Shown: positions 8,737-18,526 of the stretch, one piece after another
How positions within the stretch are numbered: the stretch's first letter is position 1
How the letters are laid out: each line of letters begins with the position of its first letter
Source of the DNA: Pseudomonas sp. CFBP 13711
Lineage (GTDB): Bacteria > Pseudomonadota > Gammaproteobacteria > Pseudomonadales > Pseudomonadaceae
DNA length: 64,000 nt
NCBI RefSeq assembly: GCF_014842265.1
Contig: NZ_JACYVI010000001.1
Span: 186,001-250,000, forward strand
Reading direction: 5' to 3'
Translations under genes and position numbers: made by a program
Notes under the pieces: model-generated
Database searches by the model: none
The model's input: the letters and a program-made list of their open reading frames with translations, nothing else
What the model was told of the DNA's origin: nothing

Positions 8737-10785
8737 CTACTCCCGGTCGTTCTGACCAATGACCTGTGGTGCAGGCATCTCTATCGAATTGTCCACCAGC
8801 GGCAGGCGCAAGGTGAAACAGGTGCCCTGGCCGAGGGTGGAATGCACTTCCATCTGGCCTTTGTGGTTGTTGGTGATGATGAAATACGACACCGACAGCC
8901 CGAGGCCCGTGCCCTGGCCGATCTCTTTGGTGGTGAAAAACGGCTCGAAGGTGCGCTTGCGCACGCTCTCGGACATGCCGATGCCGTTGTCCTCGACCTG
9001 GATTTCCGCCCAGGGCGGGTTCAGGCGCGTGCGCAAAATAATACGCCCTGGCTCCCTCGCGTCTTCACGCTGATGGATAGCCTGAGCGGCGTTCTTCAGC
9101 AGGTTGAGCAGCACTTGCTCCAGTTCGTTGGCTGTCGCAGGCACCGGGCCCAGAGCAGGATCGAACTGGCGAATGATGTTCTGGCCCTTGAAGTCAAAGC
9201 CGATGGTCAGGTCGAAGTCGTTGCTGGCGATCTCCACGGCCTGATCAATCAGTGCCGGCAGATCACAGGGCGCCAACTGCCGGTTGCTGCGTCGGCTGAA
9301 GCTGAGCATGTGGCTGACGATCTTCGCCGCCCGCGCTCCGGCCGACTGAATGCCGTCCAGCAACTGCGGCACTTCGCGGGCGATCAGGTATTGATTGACC
9401 GCGGCCAGCTCGATGCCTTCCTGCTGGGCCTGTTCCAGGTTCTTGGGCAGATCGGGCGACAGCCGACGGCGGATGTTCTGCACGTTGTGCATGATCGCGC
9501 CGAGGGGGTTGTTGATTTCATGGGCCATGCCTGCGGCCAGGCCACCCACCGAGAGCATCTTCTCGGACTGGACCATCATTTCCTCCAGCGACAGGCGCTG
9601 GGTAATGTCATCGATGCGGATCACCGCGCCACGGCCTGCATCGCCGGTCAGAGGGTAGAAGGTGATGGCGTAATGACGCGACTCTTCGCCCTTGACCCAG
9701 GTGACACGCTCGATCTTGGTGACGGTGTGACGCTCGACGGTCTGCTTGATCTGCGGCAAAAACGCGCGCATCGGCGGGAATGCCGAATAAATCGGCTGGT
9801 TCAGCGCCTCGTCCAGTGGGGTGCCGGACAGGGCGCCGGCTTCCTGATTCCACTGGGTGACGTACAGTTGCTCGTCCAGGGCAATCAGCGCTGAAGGCAT
9901 GGAGTCGATGATGCTGTTGAGATAGTTCTGAAACCCCGTGAGCTTCTTCTCGATCTTGCTGCGCACCTGCACTTCAAGCTCCAGCTTGCGGTTGGTGTGA
10001 CGGGTTTCCTCCGCCAGACCCTGCGCCTGATCGTAGGCTTCCTGGGACTCATCGCGTGCGCGTCTGAGCTGCTGTTCACGGGCTTCCATGCGCGAGAGCA
10101 TGGTGTTGAACGCCTCGGCGAGCGAACCGATCTCGTCCTTGTTGCCGGGGGTCGCCCGCAGCGCGTAGTTCTCCTCGCGGGTCACCCGCCGGGACAAATC
10201 TTCAAGCTGGTAGATCGGCTCGGTGATGAAGCGCCGAATCTGCCGGGCGACACCGGCCCAGAGCAGGATGCTGAAAATCAGAATGCCGATACTGGCGGTC
10301 AGCGTGCCGGTGTAGAACGCCGTCGGCAGTTCGCTGCTCGCGACCAGCAACAGATGCCCCGGCGCTTGCCCTGCTTTGGGGATGGGGATGACCTGAGTGT
10401 TGCGAAACTCGGTAATGCGCCAGCTCTCCAGATCCCGATAGTGGTCGGGCATGCGCAACTTGTCGCCCTGCTGCATCTGCGCCAGACGCGTACCGCTGCT
10501 GTCGTAAACAGCCGCCGCCCGCAACGGGCCGTAATTTTTCAGTTCCTTGAGCAGCGCCTGGGCGTTGTAGGTCGAGGATAAGGCTTGCTCGGACAGCCCC
10601 GGATTGCTGATCAGTCGACCGATCGTTTGCAACGCCTGGGGCGCCATCGCTTCCTGAGAGATGTAGTAGGCGGCGCTGATGAAGGTCAGGTTGGCGACCA
10701 CCAGCACGGTGGTGAGCAATACCAGCAAGGCGGCCAGAAGTTTTTGACCGACCGGCAGGTTTTCGAGGCGCTGGCGCAATGGCAT
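8737..10785 (-). CDS. Membrane sensor histidine kinase (PAS, HAMP), orphan
   Basis: A 682-residue kinase: TM1 at about 15–40, a periplasmic sensor of about 115 residues, TM2 at about 160–180, HAMP at 180–235, a coiled coil to about 290, PAS at about 295–400, then a HisKA H-box GGLAAGMAHEINNPLGAIMH and a HATPase with N-box ELEQVLLNLLKNAAQAI, G1 VEDNGIGM and G2 GQGTGLGLS. The H-box type (NPLG) is that of NtrB-like kinases. By position it matches P. aeruginosa PA4398, linked to swarming and biofilm. No response regulator lies next to it. The ATG at 10785 is chosen; a GTG three codons upstream is possible. Confidence 0.9.
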   Translation of the reverse strand: MPLRQRLENLPVGQKLLAALLVLLTTVLVVANLTFISAAYYISQEAMAPQALQTIGRLISNPGLSEQALSSTYNAQALLKELKNYGPLRAAAVYDSSGTRLAQMQQGDKLRMPDHYRDLESWRITEFRNTQVIPIPKAGQAPGHLLLVASSELPTAFYTGTLTASIGILIFSILLWAGVARQIRRFITEPIYQLEDLSRRVTREENYALRATPGNKDEIGSLAEAFNTMLSRMEAREQQLRRARDESQEAYDQAQGLAEETRHTNRKLELEVQVRSKIEKKLTGFQNYLNSIIDSMPSALIALDEQLYVTQWNQEAGALSGTPLDEALNQPIYSAFPPMRAFLPQIKQTVERHTVTKIERVTWVKGEESRHYAITFYPLTGDAGRGAVIRIDDITQRLSLEEMMVQSEKMLSVGGLAAGMAHEINNPLGAIMHNVQNIRRRLSPDLPKNLEQAQQEGIELAAVNQYLIAREVPQLLDGIQSAGARAAKIVSHMLSFSRRSNRQLAPCDLPALIDQAVEIASNDFDLTIGFDFKGQNIIRQFDPALGPVPATANELEQVLLNLLKNAAQAIHQREDAREPGRIILRTRLNPPWAEIQVEDNGIGMSESVRKRTFEPFFTTKEIGQGTGLGLSVSYFIITNNHKGQMEVHSTLGQGTCFTLRLPLVDNSIEMPAPQVIGQNDRE

Positions 10786-10847
10786 GGGGCAGGTCACCGG
10801 AAGGAGGAGCGGGCAGGTTAGCGCTGTTCCGCCCGTGAGCAAACCCG

Positions 10848-11774
<927 letters not shown>

Positions 11775-11940
11775 TCACGCCCGATGACGAAGATCTCGGT
11801 GCGCAAGGAAAACCAAATCAACATCGCAGGCTCACATGAACGTGGGAAAAGTCTCGTTATAATGACCGGGCTTTCATACCGTCAAGTCAGGCGTGCTCCA
11901 TCCACATGTCGAGCCGCGCCGTATCAATTGGAGAATCTAA

Positions 11941-12426
11941 ATGCCCTCGTTCGACGTAGTGTCTGAACTGGATAAACACGAAGTCACGAATGCCGTCGAC
12001 AACGCGATCAAAGAGCTGGACCGCCGCTACGACCTCAAAGGCAAAGGCAGCTTCGAGTTCACGGAAAAAGACCTGCTGATCAAGATGACCGCCGAAGAAG
12101 GTTTTCAGCTCGAAGCCATGATCGAGATCCTCAAGCTGGCCTTGGTCAAGCGCAAGATCGACGTGCAGTGCCTGGAACTGAAGGACCCCTTCGCGTCCGG
12201 CAAGGTAATGAAACAGGAGGCCACGCTCAAGGAAGGCATCGACAAGGAGCTGGCGAAGAAGATCGTCGCTCACATCAAGGAAGCCAAGCTCAAGGTTCAG
12301 GCTGCGATTCAGGGCGAGCAAGTGCGCGTCACCGGCAAGAAGCGTGACGACCTGCAAGAGGCGATCGCTGCGCTGCGTGGTCACGAGTTCGGCATGCCGC
12401 TGCAATTCAACAACTTCCGCGACTGA
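11941..12426 (+). CDS. yajQ: YajQ-family cyclic di-GMP/nucleotide-binding protein
   Basis: A 161-residue protein covering the whole YajQ family length, with [18 protein letters not shown] at the N-terminus, the [16 protein letters not shown] motif and [20 protein letters not shown] near the end. Xanthomonas and Pseudomonas YajQ-like proteins have been reported to bind cyclic di-GMP and act with transcription factors. It is divergent from panE. A CAATTGGAGAAT site precedes the ATG. Sequence similarity is clear; the signalling role in this organism is inferred. Confidence 0.95.
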   Translation: MPSFDVVSELDKHEVTNAVDNAIKELDRRYDLKGKGSFEFTEKDLLIKMTAEEGFQLEAMIEILKLALVKRKIDVQCLELKDPFASGKVMKQEATLKEGIDKELAKKIVAHIKEAKLKVQAAIQGEQVRVTGKKRDDLQEAIAALRGHEFGMPLQFNNFRD

Positions 12427-12462
12427 TTCCCCTGCTATTTGCCCTGCGATTTCATGTTGGCT

Positions 12463-12483
12463 CAGGAACCCGAGGGGTTCCTG
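12463..12483 (+). terminator. Stem-loop downstream of yajQ
   Basis: A 9-bp perfect stem CAGGAACCC / GGGTTCCTG with a GAG loop. No T run follows, so it is a weak or factor-assisted terminator, or an mRNA-stabilising hairpin. Confidence 0.5.
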
Positions 12484-12571
12484 TGCGTCCGAATGCAGGT
12501 CTGGCTGAAATAACGGGCCCACTTGGCGCCGTTGCTTCAGCCTTCCATGTCGCGACCCCGAGGAGAAATAG

Positions 12572-13426
12572 ATGGACTTGGATTTAAACGGCCAGGTAGA
12601 CCATCTGGTGAAAGCGTCTCAGGCCTGGATCCCGATGGTCATGCAATACGGCAGCAAAGTGCTGCTGGCAGTGGTCGTCCTGCTGGTCGGCTGGTGGCTG
12701 ATCAATAGACTGACGTCCCGCGTGGGCGCGCTGTTGGCGCTGCGCCACGTCGACCTGGCGTTGCAGGGCTTTATCAGCAGCATCACCAACATCATTCTGA
12801 AGATCCTGCTGATTGTCAGCGTTGCCTCGATGATCGGGGTTGAAACCACCTCGTTCGTGGCCGCGATCGGTGCGGCGGGTCTGGCCATTGGTCTCGCGTT
12901 GCAGGGCAGCCTGGCGAACTTTGCCGGCGGCGTGTTGATTCTGCTGTTCCGTCCGTTCCGCATTGGCGACTGGATCGAAGCGCAGGGTGTGTCGGGCACC
13001 GTGGACGGGATTCAGATCTTCCATACCGTGCTGCGCACCGGCGACAACAAGACGGTGATCCTGCCCAACGGCAACCTGTCCAACGGCATCATCACCAACA
13101 CCAACCGTCAGCCGACGCGCAAGATCACCTTCGACGTGGGCATCGATTACGACGCCGACCTGAAGCAGGCGCTGCAAGTGCTGATGGATATGGCGGATGA
13201 TCCGCGCATCTTGCAGGATCCGGCGCCACAGGCGGTGGTCGCGGCATTGGGCGACAGCTCGATTACCGTGTCCCTGCGTGTGTGGACCAAGACTGGTGAC
13301 TTCGGTGACGTGTCGAACCGCTTCAACGCTGAAATCCGCGACCGCCTGCGCGCGGCTAACATCGACATCCCGTTCCCGCAGCGGGTGATTCGTGTGGTGC
13401 AGGATGAGCAGCCCGCAAAGGCGTAA
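12572..13426 (+). CDS. mscS: Small-conductance mechanosensitive channel (MscS family)
   Basis: A 284-residue inner-membrane channel that releases solutes on osmotic downshock. Three transmembrane segments occupy residues about 25–50, 65–90 and 95–125. The pore helix AIGAAGLAIGLALQGSLANF has the Gly/Ala pattern of TM3 in MscS, followed by the beta domain start (RPFRIGDWIEAQGVSGTVDG) and the VILPNGNLSNGIITN strand. The length matches the minimal E. coli MscS type. AGGAG lies 7 bases before the ATG. It is a single gene closed by the terminator at 13445. Confidence 0.95.
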   Translation: MDLDLNGQVDHLVKASQAWIPMVMQYGSKVLLAVVVLLVGWWLINRLTSRVGALLALRHVDLALQGFISSITNIILKILLIVSVASMIGVETTSFVAAIGAAGLAIGLALQGSLANFAGGVLILLFRPFRIGDWIEAQGVSGTVDGIQIFHTVLRTGDNKTVILPNGNLSNGIITNTNRQPTRKITFDVGIDYDADLKQALQVLMDMADDPRILQDPAPQAVVAALGDSSITVSLRVWTKTGDFGDVSNRFNAEIRDRLRAANIDIPFPQRVIRVVQDEQPAKA

Positions 13427-13444
13427 CGCTCGATTGCACAAACC

Positions 13445-13480
13445 AAAAAGCCCCGACTCGTGAGAGTGCGGGGCTTTTTG
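13445..13480. terminator. Bidirectional terminator between mscS and ampG
   Basis: AAAAAGCCCCG and CGGGGCTTTTT flank a loop of about 13 bases. A-rich and T-rich ends let it work for mscS (+) and for the converging ampG transcript (-). Confidence 0.88.
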
Positions 13481-13602
13481 TTGAGTGGGAAAGGCTATCT
13501 GGCGATGGACCTCGCTGCTTTGTACGCGCTCACTCTCGTTCAGACGCCGCGCTGTCGTGCATAAACGCGGTCCCACAGGATAGGGTTCGCCAGCGAATCT
13601 TT

Positions 13603-15168
13603 TTACAGAACCGAATCCGCAGGCTTGGCGGGTTCTGGAGCTTCTTCCTGTTCTTCCCGCGCTTCTCGGCGTGCTTCCTGCGCCCAGTGCAGGGCGATCA
13701 TGAACAGCGTTGGCACGCCCATCAGCGCGGTCGCCAGGAAGAAGTTGTGGTACCCCAGCTTCTCCACCATGACCCCGGAATATCCGCCTATCAGACGCGG
13801 CAACAGCAGCATGATCGAGCTGAGCAGCGCGTACTGAGTGGCCGAGAACTTGAGGTTGGTCAGGCTCGACAGATAAGCCACGAACGCCGACGTCGCAAGG
13901 CCCGAGCTGAAGTTGTCCAGCGAGATCGTGACGATCAGCATCTTCAGGTTCGGGCCCATGTCGGCCAGCATCAGGAACAGCAGGTTGGTCGCTGCCGAGG
14001 TCACACCGCCGATGAACAGGATCGGCAGAATGCCGAAGCGCACGATCGCCAGACCGCCAAACGCCGCGCCGGCCAGCGTCATCACCAGCCCGAAGATCTT
14101 GCTGACGCTGGCAATCTGATCCTTGGTAAAGCCCTGGTCGATATAGAACACGTTCGCCATGACGCCCATGACTGTGTCGGACATGCGATAGGTGGCGATC
14201 AGCCCCAGTAGCAGAAAGGCCTGCCAGCGATAACGCAGGATGAAATCGTTGATAGGCGTCAGCACCGGCGCCAGACCGCGGCGGCCCATGGACGACAGGC
14301 AGGCCACGGTCAGCAGCGTGTAGAGGATCGCGCGCAGAAAGGCGCGGTCTTCCATCAGCAGGTCTTTCCAGGTGGTGCCCTGAAACAGCACGCTGGCGAA
14401 ATCGGTGTTGTACAGCTGGGTGAACATCGCCGGCACCGAGACCAGCAGAATGATCAGCACGAACACCGAGGCCAGTTGATGGGCGAAGCCGTAGCGCACG
14501 GCCGCCAGCTGGGTGCGGATCGGCACGGACGGTTCACGCATGATCAGGCTGGTGATCAGCGCAGGCACCATAAGCAGGCCGAACAGCACGTAGGTGCCAG
14601 CCCAGGCCGAGTGCTTGTAGGCAAAGCCGGTCGAACCGAAGCCTTCGGCGAAGTACAACGCGCCGGCAGTGGCGAGGAGGGCGGCCACGCGGTAGCCGGC
14701 CATGTAGCTGGCGGCGAGAGTCGCTTGCTGGCTGTCGCTGGCGATTTCCAGGCGGTAGGCGTCGATGGCGATGTCTTGGGTTGCGGAGGAGAACGCGACC
14801 AGCACGGCAATCGCGATCAGCCACGACAGATGCTGCTGCGGGTCACAGAACCCCATGCCGATCAGCCCCAGGGTCACCAGCGATTGCGAAAGCACCAGCC
14901 ACGAGCGACGTCGGCCGAGCCGGCCCAACAAAGGCAGGCTCCATTGATCGAGCAGCGGCGACCAGACCCATTTAAAGGCATAGGCCAGGCCAATCAGGCT
15001 GGCGTAGCCAATGGTTTCACGCGCAACGCCGGCTTCGCGCAGCCAGACAGACAGCGTTGAGAACACCAACATGTAGGGCATGCCCGCGGCAAAGCCGAGC
15101 AACAGGAGCACAAACGTAGAGGGGCTGGCATATGCGGCGAGCGCGGCGCGCCAGGTTTTGCGGGGCAT
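13603..15168 (-). CDS. ampG: AmpG-type muropeptide permease
   Basis: A 521-residue major facilitator with 12 or more hydrophobic segments. AmpG imports anhydromuropeptides from the periplasm for cell-wall recycling and, in many Pseudomonas, for AmpC beta-lactamase induction. The N-terminal pattern GFAAGMPYMLVFSTLSVWL and the motif AYAFKWVWSPLLDQW are characteristic, as is SATQDIAIDAYRLE. The C-terminus is a charged tail rich in Glu and Arg. The order yajQ–mscS–ampG matches P. aeruginosa. It starts 42 bp after the alkyltransferase-like gene and is co-directional with it. Confidence 0.93.
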   Translation of the reverse strand: MPRKTWRAALAAYASPSTFVLLLLGFAAGMPYMLVFSTLSVWLREAGVARETIGYASLIGLAYAFKWVWSPLLDQWSLPLLGRLGRRRSWLVLSQSLVTLGLIGMGFCDPQQHLSWLIAIAVLVAFSSATQDIAIDAYRLEIASDSQQATLAASYMAGYRVAALLATAGALYFAEGFGSTGFAYKHSAWAGTYVLFGLLMVPALITSLIMREPSVPIRTQLAAVRYGFAHQLASVFVLIILLVSVPAMFTQLYNTDFASVLFQGTTWKDLLMEDRAFLRAILYTLLTVACLSSMGRRGLAPVLTPINDFILRYRWQAFLLLGLIATYRMSDTVMGVMANVFYIDQGFTKDQIASVSKIFGLVMTLAGAAFGGLAIVRFGILPILFIGGVTSAATNLLFLMLADMGPNLKMLIVTISLDNFSSGLATSAFVAYLSSLTNLKFSATQYALLSSIMLLLPRLIGGYSGVMVEKLGYHNFFLATALMGVPTLFMIALHWAQEARREAREEQEEAPEPAKPADSVL

Positions 15169-15210
15169 GGGCTGGAATCTGCCTCAGGTTACGTAAACAA
15201 AGCGCGCACT

Positions 15211-15579
15211 CTAACCGTTGTGCTCTGTCGGGCGCCAGCCATGACGCTGCATATCCACACGATTGTTACGGATGGTCACGCCCTCGGCCCGCAAGCGCGC
15301 CCGTTGCTCCTCGCCCGACACGGTTCCGGGGGCCAGGCTGATGCGCCCGCCGGCGCCAATCACGCGATGCCAGGGCAGGCTGCTGCCGTCCGGCAACTGG
15401 CTCAACGCTCTGCCAACGAAACGCGCCGCTCGTCCCAAACCGGCCAGCTCGGCCAATTGACCGTAACTGACCACCTTGCCTTCCGGCACTTGATGCAGTG
15501 TGAGGTATAACGCCGTGCGCCGTGCCTCCGCGGGAGAGAGGCCGGCAGGGTCGTTTTGAGCCGATGATTGTTCGATCAC
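15211..15579 (-). CDS. Alkyltransferase-like (ATL) DNA repair protein
   Basis: A 122-residue protein of the MGMT/Ogt C-terminal fold. ATL proteins bind O6-alkylguanine without removing the alkyl group and hand it to nucleotide excision repair. The methyltransferase active site PCHR is replaced by PWHR (GSSLPWHRVIGAGGRISL), so the acceptor cysteine is missing, the hallmark of ATLs. The HTH region is GKVVSYGQLAELAGLGRAAR. The GTG at 15579 has AGGAACG about 7 bases upstream; the frame is open far beyond it, but those residues are unrelated. It is divergent from the DUF481 gene. Confidence 0.88.
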   Translation of the reverse strand: MIEQSSAQNDPAGLSPAEARRTALYLTLHQVPEGKVVSYGQLAELAGLGRAARFVGRALSQLPDGSSLPWHRVIGAGGRISLAPGTVSGEEQRARLRAEGVTIRNNRVDMQRHGWRPTEHNG

Positions 15580-15700
15580 GCATTCGTTCCTGTAAAAGGG
15601 ATGAACGGGAATTTTCGATAAGGAACTAGGGAAACTTCCTACTGTCAGTGTTACCTGTGTCGGCGGTCTGCCGATTGCCAACCCGTTATCTATCCGGATA

Positions 15701-16747
15701 ATGCCCGATTCTCCGCGAACCAGAGCCTTGTCGTTGCTTATGTTGTCCAGAACCCTGTTGTGCGTTGCTGTTGCTACTGCTTCTACCCCATTGCTCGCCG
15801 ACACCGTCTGGTTGAAAAACGGCGACAAGATGACCGGGACTATCAAGTTCTTCGACGGCGGCAAGCTGCTGATCAATACCAAATATGCAGGCGACGTCCC
15901 GCTGGACTGGAAGGAAATCAAGACGCTGGAAAGTGACCAGCACCTTCTGGTAAAGCAGGACGCCACCACTGGCGAAGTGTCCAAGTCGTTGCAGCCGGCC
16001 GAAGATGGCAAGGTCACGCTGGCCAATGGCGATGCGCCGAAGACGGTTGAACTGGCGAGCATCCAGCAGATCATCAAGCCCAAGCCGGTGGTCACCGATC
16101 TGGTCTGGAAGGGCAACGTCGATGCTGCACTGGACTTCCAGCGCGCCGAGAACGACACCGACGATTACAACATTGCCTTCAAGACCTCCGCGACCCATGG
16201 CCAGTGGCGCCACAACGCCAAGGGCGAGTACAACCGCGAATCGCAGGACAGCCTGACCACCACCAATAACTGGGACGCCGAATACTCGGTCGACCGGTTC
16301 TTCACGGACAAGTGGTTCTGGGACGGTCGTATCACCTACAAGCGTGACACCATTGAAGACCTGGCCCGTCAGCGCACCGTGGGTACCGGTCCGGGCTACC
16401 AGTTCTGGGACGACGAACTGGGCGCATTCAAAATCGGCGCGCTGCTTAACCGCACCGATTTCGAATATTCCAACGGCGAGAAGGACAACTTCTATTCCGT
16501 GTCCGGCACCTGGGACTACAACCGTTACCTGATCGGCAAGAAGGTCGAGTTCTTCACCAACGGTGAAGTCGGCAAGCCTATCAGCGGCGTGGCTGACTAC
16601 AGCCTCGAGACAGAAGTGGGCCTGCGCTACAAAGTCACAGAATGGGCGTCGCTCAACCTCAAGGCCGAGAAAGACATCATCAGCGGCTCCGACAACGGCG
16701 ACCTGGACAAGACCCGCTACACCGCCGGTTTTGGTGTTTCCTGGTAA
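15701..16747 (+). CDS. DUF481 outer-membrane beta-barrel protein
   Basis: A 348-residue secreted protein with a signal peptide (hydrophobic core LLCVAVATASTPLLA, cut near A-D). Residues about 35–110 are an RNA/ligand-like strand domain (NGDKMTGTIKFFDGGKLLIN), and the rest is a DUF481 beta barrel with alternating aromatic strands and a terminal GVSW signature expected for BAM-dependent insertion. The function of DUF481 proteins is poorly known; some are salt- or stress-induced. Start uncertain: ATG 15701 or ATG 15740. A weak inverted repeat (CGCAGAT/ATCTGCG, 16769–16791) follows the stop and may be part of a terminator. Confidence 0.85.
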   Translation: MPDSPRTRALSLLMLSRTLLCVAVATASTPLLADTVWLKNGDKMTGTIKFFDGGKLLINTKYAGDVPLDWKEIKTLESDQHLLVKQDATTGEVSKSLQPAEDGKVTLANGDAPKTVELASIQQIIKPKPVVTDLVWKGNVDAALDFQRAENDTDDYNIAFKTSATHGQWRHNAKGEYNRESQDSLTTTNNWDAEYSVDRFFTDKWFWDGRITYKRDTIEDLARQRTVGTGPGYQFWDDELGAFKIGALLNRTDFEYSNGEKDNFYSVSGTWDYNRYLIGKKVEFFTNGEVGKPISGVADYSLETEVGLRYKVTEWASLNLKAEKDIISGSDNGDLDKTRYTAGFGVSW

Positions 16748-16883
16748 AACAGCCTTATCAATGCCTGAGCGTGCGCAGATGACGACCTGATCTGCGTGCG
16801 TTGGCTTGTTTCATTTTCAAGCGTTTGCTTCTTACGCGAATCCTCCGCGAAATCGTCACCCCCGCTCAATCTGGCACCTTCCT

Positions 16884-16900
16884 ACGATAACGATTATCGT
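16884..16900 (+). promoter_or_regulatory. Fur-box-like palindrome upstream of hugZ
   Basis: ACGATAACGATTATCGT is a perfect 7-3-7 palindrome. Aligned to the 7-1-7 Fur consensus TGATAAT-N-ATTATCA it matches 11 of 14 positions. It lies 69 bp before the hugZ start codon in a 221-bp intergenic region. Confidence 0.65.
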
Positions 16901-16968
16901 GGGGCCTGCGTCGCCGTCTGCTGCTTCGCGTCCTTCGATGCCTTCGTTTTACTGTTCAGGAGCCTCAC

Positions 16969-17700
16969 ATGAGCGCCAGCGCCAACCGGCAAGCCCGTAC
17001 CTTGCTGCTCAAGGAATACCGCGGCGTGTTGTCGACCCATTCCAAGTCGATGCCCGGTTACCCGTTTGGCTCGGTGGTGCCTTATTGCCTGGACGACCAG
17101 GGCCGTCCGTTGATCCTCATCAGCCGCATCGCGCAGCACACCCACAATCTGCAGCTCGACGCCAAGTGTTCCTTGCTTGTGGGCGAGCGCGGCGCCGAGG
17201 ATGTGCAAGCGGTGGGGCGCGTCACGCTGATGGCCGAAGCCGAGAAGATCAGCGACGAGGCGCAGATTGAAGCGGCCGCTCAGCGTTACTACCGTTATTT
17301 CCCTGAATCCGAGAGTTACCACAGTGCTCACGATTTTGATTTCTGGGTGCTGAAGCCGGTGCGCTACCGGTTTATTGGCGGGTTTGGCGCGATTCACTGG
17401 CTGGACGACGCGGCATTGGCCAATCCCTTCGCCGGGGCTGCGGAGATCAGCATGGTCGAGCACATGAATGCCGATCACGCCAAGGCCATCGCCCACTACG
17501 TCGAGCTGGCCGGTTTGCCACAGACCGAGCCCGCCACGCTGGTGGGCATCGACAGCGAGGGCATGCACCTGCGCGTGGGCCAAAGTCTGCACTGGTTGGC
17601 CTTCCCGGAGCCCTGCAATACGCCGACACAAGTCCGCCAGGCCTTGGTTCAACTGGCTCACGCTGAAAAATGGCCCACACTTGAACCGGCCGAGGCTTGA
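16969..17700 (+). CDS. hugZ: HugZ-family heme utilisation protein
   Basis: A 243-residue cytoplasmic protein with an N-terminal pyridoxamine-phosphate-oxidase-like split barrel (about 10–150; GVLSTHSKSMPGYPFGSVV, LILISRIAQHTHNL) and a C-terminal DUF2470 domain (about 165–235) beginning ISMVEHMNADHAKAI. HugZ proteins bind and degrade heme as an iron source. The Fur-like site just upstream fits iron control. No heme uptake genes are adjacent, so the substrate assignment is from the family plus the operator. Confidence 0.85.
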   Translation: MSASANRQARTLLLKEYRGVLSTHSKSMPGYPFGSVVPYCLDDQGRPLILISRIAQHTHNLQLDAKCSLLVGERGAEDVQAVGRVTLMAEAEKISDEAQIEAAAQRYYRYFPESESYHSAHDFDFWVLKPVRYRFIGGFGAIHWLDDAALANPFAGAAEISMVEHMNADHAKAIAHYVELAGLPQTEPATLVGIDSEGMHLRVGQSLHWLAFPEPCNTPTQVRQALVQLAHAEKWPTLEPAEA

Positions 17701-17766
17701 ATTAACGACTTTGCGACGTCACGTAAGGGCTACTGGAAGCCTTCTTCCGTCTAGGAACTCACTTTG

Positions 17767-18273
17767 ATGCGCGTTTTTCTTCTGCTTTTATTGCTTTTTC
17801 CGGTGCTCGAGCTGTTCGTGCTGGTGAAAGTCGGGATGTCGATCGGCTTTCTGCCGACCTTCCTGTTGGTCGTTGCCGGGTCGATGCTCGGTGTTTTCGT
17901 GGTGCGGATCGCCGGTGTCGCCACCGCGTTGAGTGCCCGGCAGAGTCTGGCCCGTGGCGAGCTCCCTGCCCAGCAGATGCTCGACGGTTTGATGATGACC
18001 ATCGGCGGCGGTTTGCTGGTGCTGCCGGGCTTTATCAGCGACGTGCTGGGCCTGCTGTTTCTCATGCCGTTCACCCGTCGCATGATCGTCGGCAAGGTGC
18101 GTAACCGCGCCGAGGCTCAGGCCGCGCGCCAGCGTGCGTTTGCCGAGAATATGCATGCGGCGAATTCGCCAGGTCCCATGCACCCCGGTGCTGCCCGCCC
18201 TGAAGCACGTCGCCCTGAAGTCATTGAGGGTGAAGTGATCGAAGGCGAGTTCGAACCCCTCGATAAAAAGTGA
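17767..18273 (+). CDS. fxsA: FxsA-family membrane protein
   Basis: A 168-residue inner-membrane protein. Two hydrophobic hairpins (residues about 3–45 and 75–105) match FxsA, which in E. coli suppresses F-plasmid exclusion of phage T7. The polar tail contains the repeated acidic motif VIEGEVIEGEFEPLD. It lies just upstream of groESL, as in E. coli and P. aeruginosa. The ATG at 17767 is preferred over the overlapping TTG at 17764. Its physiological role in pseudomonads is unknown. Confidence 0.9.
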   Translation: MRVFLLLLLLFPVLELFVLVKVGMSIGFLPTFLLVVAGSMLGVFVVRIAGVATALSARQSLARGELPAQQMLDGLMMTIGGGLLVLPGFISDVLGLLFLMPFTRRMIVGKVRNRAEAQAARQRAFAENMHAANSPGPMHPGAARPEARRPEVIEGEVIEGEFEPLDKK

Positions 18274-18288
18274 TTCAACGTCACCACG

Positions 18289-18319
18289 ACACGGCACCTG
18301 CGGGTGCCGTGTTCGTTTT
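18289..18319 (+). terminator. Intrinsic terminator of fxsA
   Basis: A 10-bp stem ACACGGCACC / GGTGCCGTGT with a TGCG loop, then TCGTTTTC. It separates fxsA from the heat-shock operon. Confidence 0.8.
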
Positions 18320-18357
18320 CGCGACCGCCATTCATGCAAAAAATTTCTCGGGTCAGC

Positions 18358-18386
18358 CTTGAAATCGGCTTGCTCGCCCTTATGTA
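18358..18386 (+). promoter_or_regulatory. Sigma32 (heat-shock) type promoter of groESL
   Basis: CTTGAAA (18358–18364) matches the sigma32 -35 element, and CCCTTATGTA from 18377 resembles the -10 CCCCATNT at 12–13 bp spacing. It lies about 140 bp before groES. Confidence 0.6.
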
Positions 18387-18526
18387 TGGGTCACCGCAAG
18401 GTTTCTGGCGCGTTTCGTCAGACCGTATTCTGCGGTTCGCTCGCGAACCGTAACCGGCAAGCCCGGATGTTTTAACCCGCCGGTGTCCGCACCGGGCGTT
18501 TAAAAACCATAATTAGGAGATCGACA

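Noticed and set aside
13495..13590. Possible REP unit between mscS and ampG (GCGGTCCCACAGGATAGGG).
   Set aside because: It keeps only a short tail of the REP family and forms no clear inverted pair.
15580..16158. Upstream extension of the alkyltransferase-like frame.
   Set aside because: It lies antisense to the DUF481 gene and has no similarity; the GTG at 15579 has a good RBS and starts the family domain.
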